From: Cordia subcordata
Taxonomy: Eukaryota > Streptophyta > Magnoliopsida > Boraginales > Cordiaceae
Assembly: GCA_028554755.1 (NCBI GenBank)
Contig: JAPTOF010000019.1
Coordinates: 2,304,001-2,368,000, forward strand
Reading direction: 5' to 3'
Length of the DNA: 64,000 nt
Shown here: piece after piece, positions 56,201-64,000 of the stretch
Layout: the number at the start of each line of letters is the position of its first letter
Position numbering within the stretch: the first letter of the stretch is position 1
Program-made: the position numbers and the translations under genes
The notes under the pieces: model-generated
The model's database searches: none
What the model was told of the DNA's origin: nothing
The model's input: only the letters and a program-made list of their open reading frames with translations

Positions 56201-57635
56201 ATTAGGTGGATCTTGTTATTGTTTATTTACATTTGAAAATGTTGATAATAATCTAGTTTATCTTTTTGTTACTAGTTCTGTTGACTTGGTTGAAGAGTTG
56301 CAAAAGTTGAAAGTTTTCTTTAGTTAATTTGATCTTTTATGCGTAATATTCTATACCATCGTATTTTTGTTGCTTAAATATTATTCATATCTGCATGCTT
56401 AATTAGCATATTAAAGAAGAGCGAGAAATTAAAAAAAGAAAAAAGAAAAAGGGAAAAGCTAGTATGCTAATTATGCATACACATATGAGGTAATTTTGTT
56501 TAAGTAATAAAAATAAGGTAATATTTGAAAATACTCCTATTCTTTTTTATTTGTTACTTTCAAATGCTGCTCGGCAGATGCGGAGGACTAAAAAACAAAC
56601 GTGAAAAAAAAGAAGAAAAAGGGAATAATATTAAAAGTAGCAGCAGAAATGATCGATCATCGAGTTCTGCCTCTGATTCCAATCCAAAATTGAAGAGTAG
56701 ATAATAAAAAAAAATTCACCTTGACCCTTACATATTGTACATTTCTCGCTTTTTTCGAATACTGAGGTGGAAATTTCACGGCGGAATTTGGGGAGGAGGG
56801 ACTTTTTTATCATGTATCTTTTGAGTATATAATCTACGAGTTCTGACCGAGGAAGAAAAAATTAAGAAACAAAAGGAATTTTGAGTATAAAGGATTAATT
56901 GTATTGATTTGTCTGCAGAGAAGCTAGATAACCCGATTCAGATGCTAGATCACCTTTCAGTCTAGCTTGAATTGGTTTTACGGTAAATTATGCTAAACCC
57001 TTGGTAGTTTATAGTAAGTACATCATAAATTTATAATTTTAAAATTAACTAATAATTCCCTATGCTTTCCCAAAAGTAGAGCACCTTCCATCAAGTTTTC
57101 TGTCAAAATTTAGAGTGTATGTTATGTATGTGATATAAACGCGATTAATTATTTTACCAAAAGCAACTTGTCTTTTAATAGAATACTGGCACCCAACTAC
57201 CCTGTGTTTTGCTGTTAAGTCATAAGTGCAGATATTTCCTTGTGTGCTCTGTGATATGGATATGATATCCATGTTCTAAAGGATATATTAGACATATATA
57301 CATTTTTTGTTAATAGAAATTCAAGATGCTACTCTATATTTGAAAAGCACAAGGGGGATATTAACTAATTTAAGTAATCTTCAGTTATCATGATCTAAAA
57401 ATACTATCCAGACATGTATGCATCATCCAGAAAAAGGATGAAAATCTAGATGAACAAAATAATTGACAAGATACCATTTGAATTTCGAGATTTGGGAAAA
57501 AAGAAAAAAAGGAAATTCCTCCTAGCTAGTATCAGATTTTGGCTAAATATGAACAGAGAGAATATTGTCCGAAGTTAAAGGACACGAATCAATCTGTCGC
57601 AGCCTTCTTGTCTGCGTGCACCAACATGTTAGGAT
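53252..57635. other. Intergenic region upstream of the MYB gene
   Basis: No supported gene. A GC-richer patch at about 55100-55410 has an open frame (55108-55401, -) with no known domain and may be a decayed transposon piece. Similar AGTCTCAAGTTCAATATAAT / ATTTCAAGTTTAATGTGATT stretches occur at 52680 (MYB intron) and 54390, a diverged dispersed repeat. Poly-A runs occur near 56047 and 54430. Confidence 0.5.
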
Positions 57636-57928
57636 AATATTTAGCGATTACGCCCCCAGGGGCATAGGTGAGTTGGTAAGTGGCCAGGTGATTAGGGTGG
57701 AGACACCCTGACAACGCGGGATCGAGTCCGTGTGGCGGCAGTACTCCGCTGAAATATTGCGGGGGCTGTTGCTGGATTTCCACGCCCGTTGGTCCTCTCC
57801 CTGGTCGGGCTGCCACTCACGCACATCCCTCGATTTACCTCCCGCCTGGTTAAGGGGCCTCTGGCCAGGTGGGAAAGGGGTTCTCCTTTGGTTAACCCTT
57901 TTAAAAAAAAAAAATATTTAGCGATTAT
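57636..57928 (+). mobile_element. tRNA-derived SINE with intact target duplication
   Basis: A GC-rich insert of about 263 bases sits in AT-rich DNA. A perfect 15-base direct repeat, AATATTTAGCGATTA, lies at 57636-57650 and 57914-57928. The body has an A-box-like TGAGTTGGTAAGTGG (about 57668) and a B-box-like GGATCGAGTCC (about 57720), the right spacing for a pol III promoter. It ends in TTTTAAAAAAAAAA. Tail plus exact duplication indicate target-primed insertion that is fairly young. Confidence 0.88.
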
Positions 57929-58143
57929 GACACGGAAAAACTAGGAGAGGTCAATTACATTAAATTATTTTAAAAACAAATCTTCTTTGTACTATGTTTT
58001 TGGACATGTTTCATGCGTCCAAAGGCAAAGCTTCGATAAGTCCACCTACTCCTCTTACTAATTTGGGCATGATTCCTTCATAACTTGGCACCCCCAAGAA
58101 CTTTATTGGCATCAAAACTCATTCATTTGTAAACGCAGTATTA

Positions 58144-59406
58144 ATGAGCTCTTCGTCTCGACCACTAAAAGCAGACGTAAATTTGTCGTTGACACTCTCA
58201 CCTCCTCCACTTGTTGAAGCCACAATAAAACCCGAACAAAGAAGTATCAAATTAATTCAACTCCTCTTGATATGCACAAACCATGCATTTTCCGGTAACG
58301 TCCACCACGCTGATGCTTGCCTGCAGCAGATCTCTCAGCTTGCCTCGGTCACCGGAGACTCTGTGCAACGGCTCGCTGCCTGGTTCGCCTCTGCCCTGGC
58401 TGTCCGGTTGGTCAAGCGTTGGCCTGGCGTGCACAAGGGCCTGAATTGTAATGGGCTCTCAGGTGCTGATCTTGACCGGGCTTGGACCTTTTTCACGAAG
58501 AGTGTCCCGTGTATGGGCTTTGCCTACTCCATCATTATCGAAACTCTCACCAAGGCCCTTTCCAGAGAGCGTATTGTGCACATTGTGGACTTGGGCTCCG
58601 GGGACCCACAATTATGGATTGCATTTTTACGGAGCTTTGCAAATTCAGTTGAAGAATCCCCTCCCTGCTTGAAGATCACTTGTGTGCACAATAACAAGAT
58701 CAAGCTGGACAATTTAGAGACTGGGCTTGTGAAAGAGGCCCAAAGCTTGGGCCTACAGTTTCAATTCAACCCAATAAATGTTGTCCTCAAAAATCTCACC
58801 TTAGACATGCTCAAGGCAAATCCAGCTGAAGCATTAGCAATAACATCAGTGCTAAACTTTCATACTTTATTGGCAGAGGATGATCAGATTGACGCACGTT
58901 TTGGTCTTAACAAGAGCAAAGGAGTTAAACAGTGTAAACAGTTGAGAGAATATCTACATATGTTACGTTCAGTGTCACCGAAGGTAGTCTTTTTAGTCGA
59001 ACAAGAATCAAATCATAATTTAAATTCACTAGTTGATCGATTCGTTGAGGGGCTGCACTATTATAGTGCATTATTCGATTTGATTGATGCCACTTTTCGG
59101 AAAAATTCATGCGAAGAACGAAGTGTAATCGAGCAAATGTTTGGGAAAGAAATTGAAAATGTGGTGGCATGTGAAGGTGTAGAAAGGGAGGAGAGGCACG
59201 AAAATTTTGGGGAATGGGCAACGAGGTTTGGACAAGCTGGGTTCAGACCGGTGCGCTTATGGTTCGATGTCATGGAGGAAACAAAAAAGATAGTGGGTAC
59301 TTGTGGAATAAATGGTTACAAAGTGATCAGCCAAAAGGGAAGTTTGATGATATGCTGGCATGATCGTCCAATTTATGCTGTGTCGGCATGGACTTGTTCT
59401 AACTAA
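58144..59406 (+). CDS. SCL3: GRAS transcriptional regulator, SCARECROW-LIKE 3 type
   Basis: A single uninterrupted frame of 420 residues, intronless as usual for SCL3 genes. The GRAS domain starts near residue 30 (KPEQRSIKLIQLLLICTNHA, LHRI), followed by QLASVTGDSVQRLAAWFASA and RLVKRWPGVHKGLN. VHIVD stands at 145-149 in place of VHIID. LHRII includes PAEALAITSVLNFHTLLAED; PFYRE-region words are CEGVEREERHENFGEW. The C-terminal SAW block ends WHDRPIYAVSAWTCSN. Arabidopsis SCL3 works with DELLA proteins in gibberellin signalling and root elongation, and has no DNA-binding domain of its own. This protein is about 60 residues shorter than Arabidopsis SCL3, mainly in the variable stretch before the PKVVFLVEQESNHN block. 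The N-terminus has an LSLTL (LxLxL) motif at residues 14-18 that could recruit co-repressors. Confidence 0.92.
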   Translation: MSSSSRPLKADVNLSLTLSPPPLVEATIKPEQRSIKLIQLLLICTNHAFSGNVHHADACLQQISQLASVTGDSVQRLAAWFASALAVRLVKRWPGVHKGLNCNGLSGADLDRAWTFFTKSVPCMGFAYSIIIETLTKALSRERIVHIVDLGSGDPQLWIAFLRSFANSVEESPPCLKITCVHNNKIKLDNLETGLVKEAQSLGLQFQFNPINVVLKNLTLDMLKANPAEALAITSVLNFHTLLAEDDQIDARFGLNKSKGVKQCKQLREYLHMLRSVSPKVVFLVEQESNHNLNSLVDRFVEGLHYYSALFDLIDATFRKNSCEERSVIEQMFGKEIENVVACEGVEREERHENFGEWATRFGQAGFRPVRLWFDVMEETKKIVGTCGINGYKVISQKGSLMICWHDRPIYAVSAWTCSN

Positions 59407-59798
59407 ATTTATCATTAATGCAACCTTCTTTTTATTTATTTTTTATTATTATTGTTATTGTTGTTGTTGTTTTTTTTTTAATGTCTTAGGTCTAGGTGTA
59501 TTAGTAAAGAATGACATGAATAAATAACGATGTTTTTGTGGAATCGAATAACAAGCATTGAGCTCGAGGCCTTTTAAGTGCTTTTGTCTGAATCTTACAG
59601 AAATCTAATGCACTGACCTTTTAAGAAGTGAAATTTCATTGTGGACATGAAAGCAATGTGTTGGTGACGATGGAATAATCTATGTTATAAAATAATATTG
59701 TTATCTTTTTGATTTATGTAGGGTGCCTCTTGATGTGTTCAAACTCTCTCTTAATTTTCTTGTTCTCAGTCTTGGGGGAGTACCATTTGAGCAACTAA
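59407..59798. other. SCL3 3' UTR and spacer to the tRNA
   Basis: A (TTG/TTA)-rich stretch follows the SCL3 stop, including a TTATTATTATTGTTATTG run near 59440-59470. No gene seen. Confidence 0.5.
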
Positions 59799-59870
59799 GT
59801 CGTTGTAGTATAGTGGTGAGTATTCCCGCCTGTCACGCGGGCGACCCGGGTTCGATCCCCGGCAACGGCG
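59799..59870 (+). tRNA. trnD-GUC: tRNA-Asp (GUC)
   Basis: 72 bases fold into a full cloverleaf. The acceptor stem GTCGTTG pairs with CAACGGC (one G-U pair) and G is the discriminator. TAGTATAGTGGTGAGTA gives the D arm with the A box; the CCCGC/GCGGG anticodon stem encloses CTGTCAC with anticodon GTC at 59832-59834. The T arm CCGGGTTCGATCCCCGG holds the B box GGTTCGATCC. No intron, no CCA encoded, as normal for a nuclear plant tRNA. It carries aspartate for GAC/GAU codons. Confidence 0.97.
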
Positions 59871-59880
59871 AAGATATAAA

Positions 59881-59886
59881 TTTTTT
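59881..59886 (+). terminator. RNA polymerase III terminator of tRNA-Asp
   Basis: A run of six T starts ten bases after the tRNA discriminator, the standard pol III stop signal. Confidence 0.85.
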
Positions 59887-60135
59887 GGACTTTCAGCGAC
59901 CAAAACGAGGATGTCTACGGAACTTGACAGTGATTTAATAACAAAAACAAAAGATACTCTCTATTTTTATAGATTTTCACTTGCTTATCGGAAAATTACA
60001 GCCAGTAATTTCTATACCTAAGCAAAACTTGAATGTATGAAACATCAAGGAAAGCACAAAAAGTACATATGATGAAGTAATGATAGTTCAAGCTATCTAA
60101 TCAACAACCACTTATGTGATTTAACTAAGTTGTTT

Positions 60136-61769
60136 TCATTTGGCAGAAGTTTTAGGTGGGTTGAGCTCATCCCAAGCTTCAATCCAAGTAACCATGGCAT
60201 CGGCAAGTTTGACAAAGTAGGGGTCCACCTTCCCTAGTTTATCCTTAACCTGCTTGGATAGTTCGATGTAACACTTCTGGACCGTGGTGCAATCCTTTGA
60301 CAAATTACACGTTTGGAAGAATGGAATAATCTCTTCTTGCCAAAAGATGCCATTGTATTCTTTTCTCAAGTTCACGAATGAGTTGCTTGCTTTGCTATGG
60401 TAAATGTAGGGCAAACCTGTCTTCACTCCTAATCCAAGATGATCGCATATGACCTAAACCGTAAAAATGAAGTTATAGAGGATTTTCGTTTAGTAGGTAC
60501 ATTAGTGGTGAATTACTTATCTAACTTATTTGAGAAAAAGGGAAAAAGTCTTAAAAAAGAAAAAAACACAGTGTATCACCTTGGTGCACCAGCCAGCCCA
60601 CATATCATCATACCGTCCAATTGGCTGCCCATCCCCCATAAGTCCAAAGTACATTGCAGGCCCAATAAGCTCACGGTCAAAGGCCAGGTTCATGCCACAC
60701 ATAGGAAAGAGAGTTCCCTTTGGTATTGTCATGACAGCATCAACATACCTGATGAACAGGAAGAACATATTAGATGCACCAAATTAAGCAAACATAAGAC
60801 AAATCGAAGGAAAAAGAATAATTTTAGACTTCAAAGTTTGGTAGAATATGGATTTTAAGGCTCTGAATTTTGAAATCTTTAATAAAAAATCTCGAACTTA
60901 TAAAATGATAGTGTTGCACACTTTTAACTAAAATCGAACTTGGCATTTCTTTTCTTAGATGACCTAAGTGACGGTAATGTTAGGCCCTTAACTGAAAGTA
61001 CAATAACATCAAAAGCATTGAATGGCCAATAAAATATTGAAGAAATCAACAATATAATTTACCTGGTATTTCTCTCAAGAGGCTTGACAAGTTGTGTGGG
61101 TGCATCATAATCAGGAATGTTGAGCCAGAGGCCATGTGACACAGCTGTAGGGACGCCCTCACGAAGGCTGAATGGATATCCACGCACGAAATCTGCGCCC
61201 TCCGCAAAAGGATCATACAAAGTGTTGAAGAAATATGGTGTTGATGGGGAGAGTAGGTTCTTGATATGCTTGGCCAGGGCATCGATGTCTTTGCCCGAAG
61301 GCTCTTTCGCAACCCATATGCATCATCAATAAAATTTAAGTGCTAATTAATAAGAGGTCGGTCTTCGATAGAACTTATTTGGGTGCTTATAAGTTAAAAA
61401 AAAAAAAAAAAGGCGCTCGCAATTATAAAACAGAAATTACGAATCCCCACTCACAAAGCAATCATCGTCGATGGTGTAAATATACTTCTTCTTGGAAACC
61501 ATGTAGCCGAAGCAACGGCAAGCAGAGTCCTTGAAGGAGATACAATTGGCCTTAGGCCCCAAAATCTTGTTAATATCGTTACGATTGAAAAGTTCATAAT
61601 CAAAGCCATCAGGGACGTTGATGGTCTTTGAAGGGTCACCATCTTGCACAATTATCAGATGATATGGTTGAAAGAAAGGCCTCCACATCTCCAAGAAATC
61701 GAGGTTTCTAATCGTTGGTATCACGATATCAAGTTCATCTTTCAAGGGTGGGCTTGATGATGACACCAT
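60136..61769 (-). CDS. RGP: Reversibly glycosylated polypeptide / UDP-arabinopyranose mutase
   Basis: Four exons, complement(join(60136..60453,60580..60748,61063..61313,61455..61769)), would give 350 residues, near the family length. N-terminal [20 protein letters not shown] and [14 protein letters not shown] form the nucleotide-sugar fold; the metal-binding DDD is at 101-103 in YTIDDDCF. Exon 2 has [20 protein letters not shown] with the arginine that becomes glycosylated; exon 3 has [20 protein letters not shown] and [11 protein letters not shown]; exon 4 has [19 protein letters not shown]. The enzyme interconverts UDP-arabinopyranose and UDP-arabinofuranose at the Golgi surface for wall polymers. 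Intron 1 is odd: the donor TTT|GTGAGT is normal, but the expected acceptor before VAKEPSGKD is GG, not AG. An in-frame AG lies 12 bases downstream (exon start 61301) and would delete VAKE, giving 346 residues. Introns 2 and 3 are normal. Confidence 0.85.
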
Positions 61770-62249
61770 TTTAGTGATGAATCTACTTTACAAGTTCTTT
61801 CTTTTTTTTGTGTGTGTGTTTTTTTGGATTAAAGGGAGAGTGAGAATATATTGAAGATGGTGTAGAAGAGGCGTTACGTTATGCATATGCGAATTGTGTA
61901 TGTATGAATGTAGCACTTTAATTTCCACGAGCGATAGGATCGGCTACGTAAGGGGGGAGGTGTCCGAGGGGTTTATATGGTTGGGGACTTGTTCATGCAC
62001 CGTTGTTATTGGGAGGCCTGTTGTTTAATTTGGAGTGATCAATTACAATTGCATAATATTGATGGAGGAATTTTCGACGATTTTAGACCCCTGATAATTA
62101 AACCTTTTCTTTTCTTTTTCTTTAATGATACAAATTAATAAGTCGAAAATAAACATAAATAACTAAATATATATCACCAAATATTGAATTCTTTCCCAAT
62201 ATTATATTGTGATTAATGATACGAATTAATAAGTTGAAAACATAAACTA

Positions 62250-62250
<1 letters not shown>

Positions 62251-62288
<38 letters not shown>
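62251..62288. repeat. (GT)n(AT)n compound microsatellite
   Basis: A short GT run passes directly into about ten AT units. Confidence 0.9.
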
Positions 62289-62289
<1 letters not shown>

Positions 62290-63468
62290 CAAATATTAAA
62301 TTCTTTAGAAATATTATAACGTATCACAAACGAAAAAAATAAATATATACATGTTCCTAGTTGCTTTTAGTCTAATGGTTAATCTATTTAAGCTATGCTG
62401 TAATTAATTGGACTAACCCCTATTATGTTATTATTGTTCATAAGAAAGAGAAAGTAATATATGTGTGTAATGAGGTATAAAAATTCAATGTACTTGTTAC
62501 ATTTACTTTCAAGATGATTTTAGGTTGTTTTTAAAATAAATATAAATTTTTAATTTTTTTTTTATAAATGTGTTGTTTAGTTGCTTGCGGATTTTTAAAT
62601 GTTTATCGATATAGGCCGGTATCATAGAAGAATTGTGCATTGGTTGGGCTTTGGATTTGAATTTGATAATAAAATAATCTAACCCGAGTTTGGGTTTGGA
62701 CTTCCAGCGTTGCCATTTCTAGTGCTAATAATGTGTTCATTAATATCCTGGACAAAAATAAAAACGGATAAATGTTCTTAAAAGTAGGAGTAACTTTAGA
62801 GGTTGCTTGACTTTGCTTTTTTAATCTACTTATAAATAATTAATATTTATAAGTAATTTTTTTATGCTTGTAAAGCATTGACAAGTAAACAAAATAGTGT
62901 TTGGATAAAATATGCTTATAATTAAGTTGTTGATGTGTTTGGCAAATTTTGACAAATATATAACTAGTGAAAATTGATCCTTAGATCACTCACACTAAAA
63001 CTAAAAGACATACTATTTGACCAATAGTTCTTTAGTTAGACATTTCATTAAAGCAATAAAGTGTTATTTTCTTTTTTTAAAAGGCAAAATTGTCTTTTTA
63101 TTTACTTAAACCATCTTACCCATAAGTAAGTAAAAAGAAAGTAAGGCAGATGTTGCTTTTAATACTTGCTCATAAGCAGATAAAACTTACTTATTTGCTT
63201 ATGAGAAATATTTACCAAACATATAATCTACTTTTAAATAAAGACCAAACGCCTACTTAATAGAGAAAACAATAGGGGTAAAATACACTAGACCCTCTAC
63301 GGTCTATCATAAGTGCGCAATACATTATTGTAGTGCCAAAAGTCCCACAGCAGACCCCTGTGGTGAGTAAAAGTTCCACACATACCTTTTACTATTTACA
63401 TACTTTATAATAGTGTTAAAATTTACATTAAAAAAGACGTTAATAGTCTTGCTCTACTTGTTCAATTT

Positions 63469-63470
<2 letters not shown>

Positions 63471-63503
<33 letters not shown>

Positions 63504-63520
63504 ATTATTATTATTATTTT
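63471..63520. repeat. (CAT)n followed by (ATT)n microsatellite
   Basis: About eleven CAT/ATC triplets are followed by an ATT run. Confidence 0.9.
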
Positions 63521-64000
63521 ACTTTAATTAAAAAAATTTTGATGGACAAATATTTTTTAACTTATTTTTCTATGTTATTAGACATTAAATACTTAAAAAA
63601 TATTTTTGTAATATTGAAAAATTTGTAGAAATCTAAAAATTATGTTTCTGTGTTGTTTTTATTTACTTGCATAGAAATCTCAATTTTGTATTTTCGATAT
63701 TCCGAAGAAATGACCTTTTTCTATTTATTGAACATTGATTTTGGTTGGCTAAAAAAATTAGCATGTTACGAAATAAGTCCTAATTAATCTAAAAATATAA
63801 TCAAATACTCAATTTGATAATAGCTACATCGTTGAAGCTCAAATCTAGCCAAACCAATGAGGTCGAAGCTTTAACATTTTCGACCATTAATGATCTATTT
63901 GTTTGAAAAAAAAATTCTTAAAATATATTTTAAGTATTTTGTGTTTGATAACACAAAAAAAATTTAATAAGAAAATAATTTTCTATAATGATAATAATAA

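Larger units (their letters stand above)
61770..64000. other. Intergenic region to the window end
   Basis: No supported gene. The left edge is the promoter and leader of the mutase gene. The remainder is very AT-rich with microsatellites; 62800-63262 has MITE-like words (for example GTTTGGATAAAATATGCTTA and CTTATTTGCTTATGAG) whose ends I could not pair. Confidence 0.5.

Noticed and set aside
62800..63262. A further MITE
   Set aside because: End-like words are present, but I could not pair terminal inverted repeats or find a target duplication.

Overview
This is a nuclear window from a eudicot plant. Genes have many short introns with GT/AG borders, intergenic DNA is very AT-rich, and there are plant MITEs, a tRNA-derived SINE and a decayed Ty1/copia element. 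All protein families seen are plant ones (augmin AUG5, tau-class GST, MADS-box FUL clade, R2R3-MYB, GRAS, UDP-arabinopyranose mutase). Protein wording looks asterid-like, but that is only an impression; I cannot name the species.

Layout. 0.07-1.35 kb (-): secreted Pollen Ole e 1/extensin-family protein with a 96-bp in-frame repeat. 3.2-10.6 kb (-): AUG5, ten coding exons. 16.9-19.7 kb (+): RING-H2 E3 ligase of the At3g02290/At5g38895 type. 20.6-21.8 kb (-): tau-class GST with a GC-AG intron. 24.2-26.1 and 28.0-29.8 kb (-): tandem pair of DsbA/FrnE-like thioredoxin-fold genes, seven coding exons each plus a leader intron. 32.2-42.9 kb (-): FUL/AGL8-clade MADS-box gene, eight exons, whose introns hold MITEs, a 2-kb foldback element, SINE relics and a copia fragment. 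43-52 kb: gene-poor. 52.0-53.3 kb (-): R2R3-MYB. 58.1-59.4 kb (+): intronless SCL3-like GRAS gene. 59.8 kb (+): tRNA-Asp(GUC). 60.1-61.8 kb (-): reversibly glycosylated polypeptide/UDP-arabinopyranose mutase with a damaged splice acceptor.

The genes do not form an operon or pathway. AUG5, the RING gene and the DsbA-like gene lie together here and, from memory, also near At5g38880-At5g38900 in Arabidopsis, so this part is probably conserved microsynteny. The MADS, MYB and GRAS genes are separate regulators.

I found no convincing new gene system. The most unusual items are the A-B-A'-B' interlocked inverted repeats near 22.5-23.7 kb, the foldback element with two internal tandem arrays in a MADS intron, the lost AG acceptor in the mutase gene, two GC-AG introns, and an altered C-terminus on the FUL-like protein. 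Exon borders were placed by hand from reading frame, splice consensus and family knowledge; no alignment or transcript was available.
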